A DNA stretch of 64,000 nt from contig JAJDTM010000062.1 in NCBI GenBank assembly GCA_022827185.1, forward strand, positions 62,001 to 126,000, given 5' to 3'. Made by a program: the position numbers and the translations under genes. Source of the stretch: Candidatus Poribacteria bacterium. Lineage in GTDB: Bacteria; Poribacteria; WGA-4E; WGA-3G. The notes under the pieces were generated by a model. The model worked only from the letters and a program-made list of their open reading frames with translations. It searched no databases and was not told the origin of the DNA. Positions 1 to 8,396 of this stretch are shown one piece after another. Numbering within the stretch: position 1 is the stretch's first letter; the number at the start of each line of letters is the position of its first letter.

Positions 1-78
1 GCTGAGAGATTGCCGTCTCAGGCGAAAGTGGCTGTTCTGCCCTCCGCTGGGATTCAGGTATTAGCACCGGAGAAATAA
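1..78 (+). CDS. C-terminal end of a gene truncated by the window edge
   Basis: A reading frame enters from the left edge and stops with TAA at 76-78, so only about 25 residues are visible, ending in QVLAPEK. The stop is five bases before the dctQ start, so the two genes are very probably co-transcribed. In TRAP operons this position is often held by the periplasmic solute-binding protein DctP, but the visible tail carries no diagnostic motif, so that identity is only an inference from position. Confidence 0.5.
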   Translation, partial: AERLPSQAKVAVLPSAGIQVLAPEK

Positions 79-83
79 AGCAA

Positions 84-620
84 ATGCTTAAAGCGGGTCA
101 ATCCCAAAACTCTTTCCTGCAGAACGCTAATACCTTTCTCGGTAAAGTCGAAACCGGTGCGTTGTGTCTCATTGTCGCGATGATGCTCGGGCTTGCGATA
201 CTCAAAATCGTTATGCGTTATGTGTTCAGTGCGAGCCTATTGTGGAGCGATACGATGCTTCAGCATTTGACACTCTGGCTCTGCTTCTTCGGTGCCGCGC
301 TCGCTACCTGTGAGAGACGACATATCAGTATTGATGTACTGAGCCGGATTCTACCGGGAAGCGTCACGCGTTGGACCAATCTCGTTATTGACTGTATTGC
401 TCTAATAGTCGTTGGGATTTTAGCGTATTACGGTTTTCTCTTTATTGAAGATGAGAAGTCCAGCGAGGCGATATTAATTGGTAGTGTCCCGTTGTGGTGG
501 GCGAAGACGATTATTCCGTACGGTTTTGTTCTCATCGGCATCCATGTGGTGTTGCAAATTGGCATCCATTTCACAAAGGGTGTGTATACACCTGATACTG
601 TCGAAGGAGAATCGGAGTAA
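84..620 (+). CDS. dctQ: TRAP transporter small permease subunit (DctQ family)
   Basis: This is the small membrane subunit of a tripartite ATP-independent periplasmic transporter, which pairs with the large subunit to import an organic acid or similar solute using an ion gradient. The 178 residues hold four predicted membrane segments (about 24-47, 62-77, 99-120 and 142-163). The family-like stretch GAALATCERRHISIDV lies around residues 70-85. Length and topology are normal for DctQ. GGAG at 69-72 serves as ribosome binding site for the ATG at 84. The gene overlaps the next start by one base (TAATG), indicating translational coupling. The substrate cannot be read from this subunit. Confidence 0.9.
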   Translation: MLKAGQSQNSFLQNANTFLGKVETGALCLIVAMMLGLAILKIVMRYVFSASLLWSDTMLQHLTLWLCFFGAALATCERRHISIDVLSRILPGSVTRWTNLVIDCIALIVVGILAYYGFLFIEDEKSSEAILIGSVPLWWAKTIIPYGFVLIGIHVVLQIGIHFTKGVYTPDTVEGESE

Positions 621-1906
621 TGGGATTCATAATTGGCATCGGATTGGTCGGTTTCGCGCTTCTCGGTGGTGCACTTTTTGTCTTACTCGGTGGTGCTTCG
701 ATTATTGGTTACGCCATGGCAGGCGAACCGATTTCGACAATCCTGATTGATTTCAATCGGCTCACCCGGAATTCGACAATCCTGATTATTCCACTCTTCA
801 CGTTTGCTGGCTATATTATCGCTGAGGGGAAGGCACCGCAGCGATTGGTTGCCTTCGCCCGCGCCAGTGTCGGCTGGTTACCCGGCGGCATCGCTGTGGT
901 TGTGCTTGGCACCTGTGCGTTCTTTACCACTTTCACAGGTGCATCCGGCGTAACAATTATTGCACTCGGTGGATTGGTCTATCCGATCCTGCGGCAGACT
1001 TATAACGAAAAGTTTTCGCTCGGCTTGATAACCGCTTCTGGGAGTATCGGATTGCTGTTCCCACCGAGTGTTCCGCTCATTCTCTACGCCATTATTGCCC
1101 AAGTTCCGATTGATAGAATGTTCCTCGCTGGTATTATCCCCGGGTTGCTTATTCTCGGTGTTCTGAGCGTCTACTGTTCTGGATGGAGTGTCATCAAAAA
1201 AACTGAGACAACACCGTTTGATTTGATGGTATTCCTGAAGGCACTCTGGGCAGCGAAGTGGGAACTGTTGTTACCGTTTATTGTGTTGGGTGGTATTCTG
1301 TCGGGAGTCGTTACATTGGATGAGGCGGCTGCTTTAACTGCTATCTATGCCTGTATCGTAGAAATCGGTATCCATCGCTCAATTTCATTGAAAGTGTTGC
1401 CGCGCATCGTCAAAGAAAGCACGTTGCTTGTCGGTGCGATCCTCATCATCCTCGGTATCGCTTTAGGATTGACAAACTACCTCATCACGCTTGATGTACC
1501 TACAATGGTCCTTGATTGGATTCAGTCAACGACAGAAAACCGCGTCATTACGCTCATTGGACTCAATATCTTCTTACTCATTGTTGGGTGTCTGATGGAC
1601 ATCTTTTCAGCGGTAATTATCGTGGTACCATTGCTACTGCCTATCGCTGAACAATTTGGGATTGACAAGGCGCATCTCGGCATCATTGTGCTGACCAATC
1701 TCGAAATTGGGTATTTGACCCCGCCGGTAGGAATGAATCTGTTCATCTCCAGCATGAAATTTGATCGGTCTGTTGTGATGCTTTACCGCTCGGTCCTGCT
1801 ATTTATCGCGCTGTTGTTGGTCGCACTTGTGTTGGTAACTTATGTACCAGAGTTGAGTCTCTGGCTGCCACGAGTCTTTGGGAAAACATCAGTACCGCTT
1901 TTGTGA
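620..1906 (+). CDS. dctM: TRAP transporter large permease subunit (DctM family)
   Basis: This is the main transmembrane subunit of the TRAP system. Its 428 residues are almost entirely hydrophobic, with about twelve membrane segments, as usual for DctM. Family-like stretches include GASGVTIIALGGLVYP near residue 112, LFPPSVPLILYA near 145 and TPPVGMNLF near 366. The ATG overlaps the dctQ stop by one base. The next gene faces it and a hairpin at 1957-1984 lies between them, so the operon appears to end here. Nothing nearby identifies the imported compound. Confidence 0.93.
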   Translation: MGFIIGIGLVGFALLGGALFVLLGGASIIGYAMAGEPISTILIDFNRLTRNSTILIIPLFTFAGYIIAEGKAPQRLVAFARASVGWLPGGIAVVVLGTCAFFTTFTGASGVTIIALGGLVYPILRQTYNEKFSLGLITASGSIGLLFPPSVPLILYAIIAQVPIDRMFLAGIIPGLLILGVLSVYCSGWSVIKKTETTPFDLMVFLKALWAAKWELLLPFIVLGGILSGVVTLDEAAALTAIYACIVEIGIHRSISLKVLPRIVKESTLLVGAILIILGIALGLTNYLITLDVPTMVLDWIQSTTENRVITLIGLNIFLLIVGCLMDIFSAVIIVVPLLLPIAEQFGIDKAHLGIIVLTNLEIGYLTPPVGMNLFISSMKFDRSVVMLYRSVLLFIALLLVALVLVTYVPELSLWLPRVFGKTSVPLL

Positions 1907-1956
1907 CCTTCCTTTACGCCTCTTAAAGATTCTAAAGCGCAGATAAAAAAATAAAA

Positions 1957-1984
1957 AAGTCTGGCGATAGAAGTCGCCAGACTT
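1957..1984 (-). terminator. Rho-independent terminator between convergent genes
   Basis: The arms AAGTCTGGCGA (1957-1967) and TCGCCAGACTT (1974-1984) form a perfect 11-bp stem with a six-base loop. On the minus strand the stem is followed by a T-rich run (1942-1958 read in reverse), which fits a terminator for the LamG gene ending at 2029. On the plus strand the T run is missing, so the effect on dctM transcription is less certain. Confidence 0.8.
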
Positions 1985-2028
1985 AAGAAATCTCGGTTTG
2001 AGCATCTGCGTCTCAAAATGCAGTGCGT

Positions 2029-2823
2029 TTATCGGGTTGTTTTCAGTTTACCCCACGTGACAGCCAATTTTCCGACCGCTTCGACATCCAAACTGACATC
2101 CATCATATCTTGAACCTCGTTTTCATCTAAAGCACGTGCCCAGAACGAGATTTCGTCAATGATACCGTCTGCCCCATTGGTCAGCGCGATGTACTGAACA
2201 GTTTCCCAACCGAATCTCGGTTTTTCGTGAAGTGCTGGAAAGCCGCCGCCAATCTTTCGGCTCGTTGCTTGCTCTTTGCCATCAATGTAGATAAATGGGG
2301 GTTCACCAGTGAAATCCCACGTGACAGCACAATGGAACCATTCTTCTTTTTTGATGATACCTGTCGGGTCGAATTCGACATCTTGCCAGTCCCCGTCGTC
2401 TGCGGCTTCAAAATAGAACCCGAATTCTGCTGGTGTGATGTCCGGATGCGCAGACCCTTTTCCTACGAAGAAGTAGATACCACCAAGACTGGCATCGAAG
2501 AGCCTGTAGTCGTCGTCATCTTTGCCATCCCAATCGGGTTTGAACCAAAAGAGTAGACTTCCCGCCTCTGTAATGACTTTGGGCACTTCAAGATAGGTTT
2601 CCTTGCCTCTGAGGGCAATGCCAGCACCGTATTTACCTTGTCCGGGAACCCATTTCGCCGAGCCACCAAACGTACCATCCTTTCCGTTTCCTGTGCCATC
2701 AACTGCTTTGTTGCCCCTGCCTTCACCAATCCACAGCAGGATATCTTTATCGTTCGGGATTCCTGCAAATGCAGAAGCGATGGCAAATGTGCTGATAAGT
2801 AAAACTAAATAAACTCGTTTCAT
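2029..2823 (-). CDS. Secreted LamG/concanavalin-like domain protein with C-terminal KLAVTWG motif
   Basis: The 264-residue protein begins with a clear signal peptide (about residues 1-20, ending ASAFA) and continues as a jelly-roll LamG-type fold. Typical stretches are the nucleus near residue 40, GSLLFWFKP near 88, the EEWFHCAVTW strand near 160, FIYIDGKEQ near 178 and IDEISFWARALDENE near 221. Such domains usually bind carbohydrates or act as surface modules. The last 15 residues carry KLAVTWGKLK, a motif shared by six other secreted proteins in this window. AAGGAACT precedes the ATG. It is a single gene ending at the terminator at 1957-1984. Confidence 0.85.
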   Translation of the reverse strand: MKRVYLVLLISTFAIASAFAGIPNDKDILLWIGEGRGNKAVDGTGNGKDGTFGGSAKWVPGQGKYGAGIALRGKETYLEVPKVITEAGSLLFWFKPDWDGKDDDDYRLFDASLGGIYFFVGKGSAHPDITPAEFGFYFEAADDGDWQDVEFDPTGIIKKEEWFHCAVTWDFTGEPPFIYIDGKEQATSRKIGGGFPALHEKPRFGWETVQYIALTNGADGIIDEISFWARALDENEVQDMMDVSLDVEAVGKLAVTWGKLKTTR

Positions 2824-2884
2824 AGTTCCTTAACCTCCGAATGCTTGCATTTTTCGGAAATTTTAGCAGCATCGGTGAATGAGG

Positions 2885-3130
2885 TCAACTATTTTTTTTC
2901 GGTGCCGCGGATCCGGAATCAGCGGCTACTTCTGGTGAAGTGTTCTGCCCTTGTTTTACTGTTGTTGATGGCGCGGCTTGTTTTTTTGGAGTGGGTTGCG
3001 CTTGAATTAATTTCGGGCGGGCACGGAACTGCGGGAGTGGTCCCGGCGGCTCATAAGTCGTATGTATGGGCCGTTGACCTACCGAGTGATCGATACCGTT
3101 TTCTCTGGTTTCAATGGGTTGTTCTTTCAT
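2885..3130 (-). CDS. Short proline-rich hypothetical protein
   Basis: This 81-residue frame starts at the ATG at 3130, four bases inside the end of the upstream gene (ATGA overlap), which is why I prefer it to the longer frame opening at 3238. The product is hydrophilic and rich in Pro, Gln, Ala and Lys (PPGPLPQFRARPKLIQAQPTPKK) with no membrane segment or known domain. The coupling suggests it works with the two-helix membrane protein encoded upstream. I do not recognise a family. Confidence 0.5.
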   Translation of the reverse strand: MKEQPIETRENGIDHSVGQRPIHTTYEPPGPLPQFRARPKLIQAQPTPKKQAAPSTTVKQGQNTSPEVAADSGSAAPKKNS

Positions 3131-3657
3131 GCAATCATATCTCCCATCTGCTGATTCAATTTTTCCTGAACCCGCTGGCGGCGACGGCGCGTTAAAAGGA
3201 AATCTTCCTTTAGCATTTGCGAACCGACCAATAACCATTCTCGATACTGTTCAAATGTGGTTTTGAATTGTTCCAGCGGAAAATCAGGATTCACTTCCAT
3301 GTCATAAATGAACCGTTCCAAATTGAGGCGTAAGCTCTTGAAATACTGGGCATTATGACTCAAATCGGTTACACGATCTGAAATTTTAAGGATAATGTGT
3401 AAAAGTGCTAAGAATGCAGCGCATCCGGCTATAGTCAGCCATGCTAATTTACCTGTCGGTGTTCCCCATAACATCCATCCTATCATGACTGAACCGATGG
3501 TTGTAATCGTCATAATGCTCTTAATGATCCCATCTATCGGTCTCCAGATCTGAAGCACTGAGGTCATGAGACTTTCGGCGTAAGCGACACGGTAGAAGGT
3601 TTCAAGTGCTGTCTGCCAAAGTAGGTCTTTCTGATATTCTTCAGCAGTCTTTTGCAT
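3127..3657 (-). CDS. Two-helix membrane protein with helical tail, function unknown
   Basis: The 176-residue product has an N-terminal helical region, two closely spaced membrane helices (about residues 45-65 and 71-91, joined by a GTPTGK turn) and a charged helical C-terminal half ending in RRRRQRVQEKLNQQ. The topology (two helices flanked by helical cytoplasmic parts) resembles SLATT-type two-TM proteins found in nucleotide-signal defence systems, but no sensor gene is adjacent, so this is only a loose comparison. GGAGA lies upstream of the ATG. The stop codon overlaps the next start by four bases. Confidence 0.65.
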   Translation of the reverse strand: MQKTAEEYQKDLLWQTALETFYRVAYAESLMTSVLQIWRPIDGIIKSIMTITTIGSVMIGWMLWGTPTGKLAWLTIAGCAAFLALLHIILKISDRVTDLSHNAQYFKSLRLNLERFIYDMEVNPDFPLEQFKTTFEQYREWLLVGSQMLKEDFLLTRRRRQRVQEKLNQQMGDMIA

Positions 3658-3863
3658 GTAAAAGGTCTCCTTTTAAAGATACGTTCTACCACAAAGGTAG
3701 GCACATCTTATATATCGGCACATAGATTTTTTGTAGATTCTACGTCCATTGATACTTAACGAAAGAAGTTGAGATTCGGTGACACGTTCCTCCTTTCTGT
3801 CCCTGAGCAGCGAGAAGCTATAGAAAAGGTTAAGATGCGAAGATTGTTCCTCCAATTTTGTGA

Positions 3864-5006
3864 TTACGCTCGGTGGTGCTTTAGCAATTCCCAATTCGGC
3901 TCAAAACCGATGCCGGGACGAGACGGAACGGTAACATACCCATCAGGTTCTAAAACCATTTGCGGGAGGAACATTTCACCGCGCAGCGGATCAACAGCGG
4001 GTGGATAGTATTCTAACATCAGACCGTTGTCTCGGCTTGCAGCGACGTGGATTTGCAGTTCTTGCGCACCGTGCGGTGCAATCAACTTTTCGGTGCTCAA
4101 CGCTTCTTCTACGACCTGCATCGCTGGATCGTAGCCGGGGAGAATCGCGACATCCAGATTGAATACATCCGCACCCTCATAATCAATTAGGGTTTGGAAA
4201 TAGTGTAATCCGTATCCGTTTTCGCCGGTGGCGATCCGTATACCGTAATCTTCTGCTACTTCCCGTAATACCTTATGTCCCCTATAATCGTGGCTATGAA
4301 TCGGCTCTTCAAGCCAGAAGATGTTATTTGCTTGAAGTGTCGGAAGGCACTCCTTTGCCTTTTCGACCGACCATGCACAATTTGCATCTACCATGACGGT
4401 AATATCCGGTCCGACCGTTTCGCGAACCACCTCAATCCGTTTGATATCCGTTTCAAGTCCTGCATCGGGATCCCCAATCTTCATCTTGACTGCGGTGGCG
4501 TTGAATTCATTTACATTGCGTGCCATCTCTTCACGGAGTTCATCGAATCCCTTGCCTCTCCCGTAGTAGCCACCGGCAATGTAGGTGCGAATACGTTGTT
4601 GTGTACCACTAAGTAAGGCGTGAACCGATTTGCCCTCTATTTTCCCGCGGATGTCCCAACACGCTTGATTTATCGCTGCAATCGCCTGTGTGTGATACCC
4701 ACCGGGTCCGTAGATTTTGTAGTTCTCGGCGAATCGCGAAACATAGGCAGTATCCGTTACATCGTGTCCAATCAAGGCGGAACGGAACAGGTCTACGAAC
4801 TTGGGGAATATGGAGAGTGGACGGGTCGCAGCGGTGCCGCCGTTGAAGCCGTATCCGACGAGTTCTTCTGTTCCACTTTTGGCGGTTACCTTTACCAGAT
4901 GGAGCCTGCCTTTATCGTAGACGTGCATGCCGTTCCAGATAGGCGGCTTGTCCCATTCGTAAAGTTGACTTTCAACGGCTGTGATTTTGAACGGATGTGT
5001 GGGCAT
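3864..5006 (-). CDS. Enolase-superfamily enzyme (mandelate racemase/muconate lactonizing type)
   Basis: Members of this family abstract a proton next to a carboxylate and typically dehydrate or racemise sugar acids. The 380 residues show the usual capping domain followed by a barrel with all expected residues: Lys174 and Lys176 (AVKMKIGD), metal ligands Asp207 (VDANCAW), Glu233 or Glu234 (WLEEP) and Glu262 (ATGEN), and His312 (APHGAQE) as possible second base. Length is normal. The ATG at 5006 opens with MPTHPFKITAVE, a standard family start. The exact substrate cannot be assigned; an acid-sugar dehydratase is the likeliest role. Confidence 0.88.
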   Translation of the reverse strand: MPTHPFKITAVESQLYEWDKPPIWNGMHVYDKGRLHLVKVTAKSGTEELVGYGFNGGTAATRPLSIFPKFVDLFRSALIGHDVTDTAYVSRFAENYKIYGPGGYHTQAIAAINQACWDIRGKIEGKSVHALLSGTQQRIRTYIAGGYYGRGKGFDELREEMARNVNEFNATAVKMKIGDPDAGLETDIKRIEVVRETVGPDITVMVDANCAWSVEKAKECLPTLQANNIFWLEEPIHSHDYRGHKVLREVAEDYGIRIATGENGYGLHYFQTLIDYEGADVFNLDVAILPGYDPAMQVVEEALSTEKLIAPHGAQELQIHVAASRDNGLMLEYYPPAVDPLRGEMFLPQMVLEPDGYVTVPSRPGIGFEPNWELLKHHRA

Positions 5007-5075
5007 ACGGGTTTCTGTGGAATAGTGTGCGAGTGTATCCTTTGCATAATGAACATTAATAAAACTACAGTCAGA

Positions 5076-5261
5076 TTATATGGGCGGAATTTTTAATTGC
5101 TTACAAATTTGCTTGGCAAGTACATTTTTAATCTCGTTGTGTCTGGGCACCGTGCTGTGAGTGCCTAACTTTGGATGCCACCATCGCGAATGTTTACGAC
5201 CTTCTTTATAAAGCTCACAGTCATGGTTTTTAAGATGGTTAATCAACTGCCTGCGTTTCAT
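5076..5261 (-). CDS. hicA: HicA-family mRNA interferase toxin
   Basis: This 61-residue protein matches HicA in size and pattern: an N-terminal RRQLINHLKNHDCELYKEG helix-strand, the active-site region GRKHSRWWHPK with the conserved His, and the closing VPRHNEIKNVLAKQICKQLKI. HicA toxins are double-stranded-RNA-binding-like folds that cleave mRNA. The ATG overlaps the stop of the antitoxin gene by four bases, so antitoxin is made first, the reverse of the textbook hicAB order but seen in many genomes. Confidence 0.88.
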   Translation of the reverse strand: MKRRQLINHLKNHDCELYKEGRKHSRWWHPKLGTHSTVPRHNEIKNVLAKQICKQLKIPPI

Positions 5262-5680
5262 ACATCAATTCTTACTTCCTCAAATCCGCCTTTGATTTGA
5301 TCCTGTACGCCGAACTCTAAGATGTCAGATGCCTTTACTGCTTCGGATTCATTTTCCGTTCGGCGAGATACTTCAAGCATTTCATCTTCTAAGATTTCGC
5401 GAAGCGTGATTTGCAACGTATCTAATAATTCACTTCTTGTGCGTTCTTGGCATGTAACGCCTTGAACTTCCAGTATCCACCCGATCCACCATCCCTCGCT
5501 CTCTCGGATAAGAGCAGTATAGGTTTGTGTTGCCTCTTTTTCTTCACGGGTAAGTTCATGGGGCGTTTTTGGGAGAACTCTGAATTCGACTTCAAGCTCT
5601 TGTCCTTCGGGAAGGTTGATCTTATCGAACGGTTCAATCACGCCGTTTCTGTATGTTGCTTTTATCTTTTTTGTTTTCAT
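5258..5680 (-). CDS. hicB: HicB-like antitoxin with an N-terminal DUF104-like domain
   Basis: The frame encodes the antitoxin partner of the adjacent hicA. Residues about 1-32 (KKIKATYRNGVIEPFDKI, then LPEGQELEVEF) resemble the DUF104/AF2212 antitoxin domain usually found in VapB-like proteins. Residues about 50-100 (YTALIRESEGWWIGWILEV, then ELLDTLQITLREILE) resemble the HicB partial RNase H fold. I chose the ATG at 5680; a GTG nine bases upstream (5689) is also possible and neither has a strong ribosome binding site. The domain mix is unusual and is listed as a finding. Confidence 0.75.
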   Translation of the reverse strand: MKTKKIKATYRNGVIEPFDKINLPEGQELEVEFRVLPKTPHELTREEKEATQTYTALIRESEGWWIGWILEVQGVTCQERTRSELLDTLQITLREILEDEMLEVSRRTENESEAVKASDILEFGVQDQIKGGFEEVRIDV

Positions 5681-6023
5681 TGCTTTCACCGCTACCTTTG
5701 TTTTCCATAGTCACTTTCAGCACGACGGACTGTTTCTACGAGTCATATTCTAAAACTTCCTAAAGTTTGGACAAGTCGTATCACATTTGGGTTGAATGTT
5801 CAAGGATTGAGAGGTTTTTCTACGCGTTTCATACACCCAGAACTTGGAAAGAAATAAAAGCAGATCGCCGACGCGCGGCACGGTTTTCGAAGCGTTTATG
5901 CACTGGTGGCACAGACTAACAGTCTATGCTACGAAAGAGACACAGACTAATAGTCTATGCTACAAAAGAGGAGGTTTGATTGAAAATCTTTGGCTATCTT
6001 AAAATTGTCCTATTGAGCAGATG
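5681..6023. other. Intergenic region with a palindromic tandem repeat
   Basis: No gene is apparent in these 343 bases. The notable content is a 31-base unit present twice in tandem at 5910-5970, described separately. The first half contains the leader of the hicBA pair. Confidence 0.5.
5910..5970. repeat. Tandem 31-bp repeat with internal palindrome
   Basis: Two copies lie head to tail (5910-5940 and 5941-5970) and differ at only a few positions. Each contains the short palindrome AGACT-AAC/T-AGTCT followed by ATGCTAC. A related unit occurs inverted at 32112-32136 with the stem changed to AGGCT/AGCCT, so both arms changed together. This looks like a genome-dispersed palindromic repeat. Confidence 0.75.
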
Positions 6024-6758
6024 CTACAGTCGCTGCTTGATTTTTCCCCAAGTGGTGGCGAGTTTGTCTGAGGCGGAAACTGCTTGCGGTTTGCCAGCCG
6101 TTTCGCCTTCACCGTCTCCCATTTCAATGTCATCAATATAATTGGTCAGCGCGGTGGGGTGGTCCCAACCGAAAAAGATCCAACTTAAACTCGGATTTAT
6201 GCCGCCTTTGCCGCCCTCGCCTCTAAAGCCGAAATCATCGGCGACCTGTTCGTCATCGACGTAAAAGTCATAAGTTCTATCTTTAAAGTCGAGCACAATG
6301 CGGAAATGATGCCATTCACCGAATTTTCCCTGCGCCACTTGTTGTCCTGCAGTGCCGTCGAGCGCGTGGATAGAGGCATCCGGCTTAATATTAAATACGG
6401 CAGCCCCTCCCCACTTGATGGCATCGCCACCGATATAAAACAGCATTGTGCCTTCGCCCTTTTCCCGCTGTGTGAATAATGAAGTGTACTGAATGCCATC
6501 ATGCGTGCCTTCAAAACTTCTGGTGACCATTGTTTTTTCTGTGACCAGAATACTTTTGCCTGTGTCCCCGCGCTTCACCTTGCTTCCAATTTCGCAAGTT
6601 CCTTGGTTCATTGCCGTTTTCCAATCATCTTGTCCAGCGATGTCACCATCTTTGAAGTTGTCAAAATTCTCACTGTACCACACGTCGCCAAACGCATTGA
6701 CTCCCAAAAACAGGAGTCCGAGACTGAATACCAAACTTCGCTTTAACATCATCATCAT
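6024..6758 (-). CDS. Secreted concanavalin-like protein with C-terminal KLATTWG motif
   Basis: The 244-residue product has a signal peptide (about residues 1-24, ending VNAFG) and a beta-sandwich-like body: SENFDNFKDGDIAGQDDW near 30, FGEWHHFRIVLDFKDRTYD near 150 and FYVDDEQV near 168. This pattern resembles LamG or DUF1080-like sugar-binding or glycosidase-associated folds. The final residues SDKLATTWGKIKQRL carry the tag shared with six other secreted proteins here. AGGAGG sits just before four consecutive ATG codons, so the exact start may be any of the first few methionines. Confidence 0.8.
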   Translation of the reverse strand: MMMMLKRSLVFSLGLLFLGVNAFGDVWYSENFDNFKDGDIAGQDDWKTAMNQGTCEIGSKVKRGDTGKSILVTEKTMVTRSFEGTHDGIQYTSLFTQREKGEGTMLFYIGGDAIKWGGAAVFNIKPDASIHALDGTAGQQVAQGKFGEWHHFRIVLDFKDRTYDFYVDDEQVADDFGFRGEGGKGGINPSLSWIFFGWDHPTALTNYIDDIEMGDGEGETAGKPQAVSASDKLATTWGKIKQRL

Positions 6759-6968
6759 AAACCTCCTGAAGATTTTATTGTTATACTGTATCAGGTGTCA
6801 GATTACAACTCTCGTCGATCAGATACGCCTATTATATCAGAGTTTCTGGTCAAAGTCAATGTTTTTAGAATGTTTGGTTTTCAGCAATCAGTTGTCAGTA
6901 AGATCGCGAGCGACAAGAACTTCGCAGAAATACCCTATCGGGTTTGGAAATGGCATCTACGGGGGGTA

Positions 6969-7646
6969 TCAATCCAGTGTTGCAGCCCACTCGCTGAGAA
7001 CCCGTGCCATTTCTACAAAAACGTCTTCTTCCGTTTTACGGCGTTTGAGTACCTTGAACCCATGGTCTGCTGTGTCCAGCAGGTGTAGGGTTGCTTTGTC
7101 GCCGAGTTTTTCGCAGACGGGTTCTAATAGGTCAAGCACTGCTAACTTATCACGGGTACCGGATAGGAATAGCATCGGAATTGTGACATCCGTAAGATGT
7201 TCCGCGCGTTCTATGCCTTCTCTGCCGGATGGATGCAGCGGGAATGCGAAAAACACAAGACCTTTGACGTGCTCGATCGGTTCCTTCGCTGCGGACATTG
7301 AGGACATACGTCCGCTATAGGAATGTCCGCCGACGAGGATGGATAAATCGCTTGCGGCTTCGTGTGCAGCCGCTGCAGCCGATCGGACGGTTTGGAGTGC
7401 GACCGCCTCTGACTCCCGACCGCCGCCACCGCGTTCCATATAAGGGAACTGGTAACGGAATGTTGCGATGTTGATATCTGCTAACCGTTCAGCGATCGTT
7501 TGGAGCGTTGCGCTACGCATGTTTGTACCTGACCCGTGTCCGAGCACGAGCAGCCATTTCGCGTTGTCGGGACGCATCAGGATTGAGGAGACTTCGCCTT
7601 TTTCTGGCGTTGCGATGAATTTCGATTCGATTGTTTCGTAACTCAT
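6969..7646 (-). CDS. Alpha/beta hydrolase of the KANL3/TEX30 type
   Basis: The 225-residue protein has the alpha/beta hydrolase pattern of the small KANL3/TEX30-like group. It shows the oxyanion-region LVLGHGSGTNM near residue 35, the nucleophile elbow GGHSYSGRM with Ser109, the acid Asp166 in SGTRDKL and the base His195 in TADHGF. No signal peptide is visible, so it should be cytosolic. It follows the PhnZ-like gene on the same strand by about 150 bases and may share its transcript. The substrate is unknown. Confidence 0.8.
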   Translation of the reverse strand: MSYETIESKFIATPEKGEVSSILMRPDNAKWLLVLGHGSGTNMRSATLQTIAERLADINIATFRYQFPYMERGGGGRESEAVALQTVRSAAAAAHEAASDLSILVGGHSYSGRMSSMSAAKEPIEHVKGLVFFAFPLHPSGREGIERAEHLTDVTIPMLFLSGTRDKLAVLDLLEPVCEKLGDKATLHLLDTADHGFKVLKRRKTEEDVFVEMARVLSEWAATLD

Positions 7647-7796
7647 TTTTCATACCTTGAATTCTTTGTTGTGAAATAGATTGTAGGAGATAGTTGTAAA
7701 GTGTGCGAAAATCTGTAAAGTTATCAAGAACTATTGATTACGTCAAAAATTTCTTCCCAACTTTAGCACACTTGCAAACTTTCCAAACTTCCTTAG

Positions 7797-8396
7797 TTAC
7801 TGGATTAAGCACTGCTGCACGATGTCTCGGTAGGCTTCTAATCTCGTGGTCTCTAACCCTTTGATTTTTGCGAGGTCGTCCCAGCGGCGTAGTGTGAGCG
7901 CGTCTAGGAAATGCGGGATCTGTTCAAATGCCGCCTGTTCTTCGTCTGACATGATGCCGCCCTGAACTATGAGACTCCTTTTCGATGCTTCGGATAACCC
8001 GTCGTGGTAGGCGGCATCGGTTTTACAGAGATACCGCTTTGCTGGCACATGCAGCCGGATCGGTGTTGTGACGGCTTCGGGGAAGAACGGGGCCAGATAC
8101 TCCGCTCCAATCGCTTCATGATTCAGGTCTATATCAAGGAAGGCTTTATCGGCGTTGTGTTCATCTAAGATAATATGTCCGATATCGTGGAGTAATGCCC
8201 CTGTAATCAGTGTCGGACTTGCATCGTGCTGTTTTGCGAGTGCGGCGCATTGGAGTGCGTGTTCCAATTGTGTCACTACCTCGTCGTAGAATGACTGTCC
8301 CCGTCTTTCCATATATTCAAACAGCGCGTCAACTTGTTGTTGTGGGGTTGCCCCCATCATTTCCTGTGCGAGGTTCGGATCAACGTAATTTTGCAT
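7797..8396 (-). CDS. phnZ: HD-domain oxygenase of the PhnZ type (phosphonate catabolism)
   Basis: PhnZ is a mixed-valent di-iron oxygenase that cleaves (R)-1-hydroxy-2-aminoethylphosphonate to glycine and phosphate. The 199-residue protein keeps the family signature VTQLEHALQCAALA and the metal and substrate set His46, His70-Asp71 (LLHDIGH), His74, His93, His116 with Lys120 (HVPAKRYLC) and Asp173 (RRWDDLAK). These align at a nearly constant offset with the ligand positions I recall for the characterised marine PhnZ. Residues 35-39 (SFYDE) fall where PhnZ has an inducible Tyr and a Glu. It overlaps the PhnY-like gene by 17 bases. Hydroxylated quaternary-amine phosphonates, as in TmpB, are another possible substrate. 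Confidence 0.8.
   Translation of the reverse strand: MQNYVDPNLAQEMMGATPQQQVDALFEYMERRGQSFYDEVVTQLEHALQCAALAKQHDASPTLITGALLHDIGHIILDEHNADKAFLDIDLNHEAIGAEYLAPFFPEAVTTPIRLHVPAKRYLCKTDAAYHDGLSEASKRSLIVQGGIMSDEEQAAFEQIPHFLDALTLRRWDDLAKIKGLETTRLEAYRDIVQQCLIQ

Noticed and set aside
2885..3238. Longer start at 3238 for the proline-rich gene
   Set aside because: It would overlap the upstream gene by more than 100 bases; the ATG at 3130 gives a four-base overlap typical of coupled genes.
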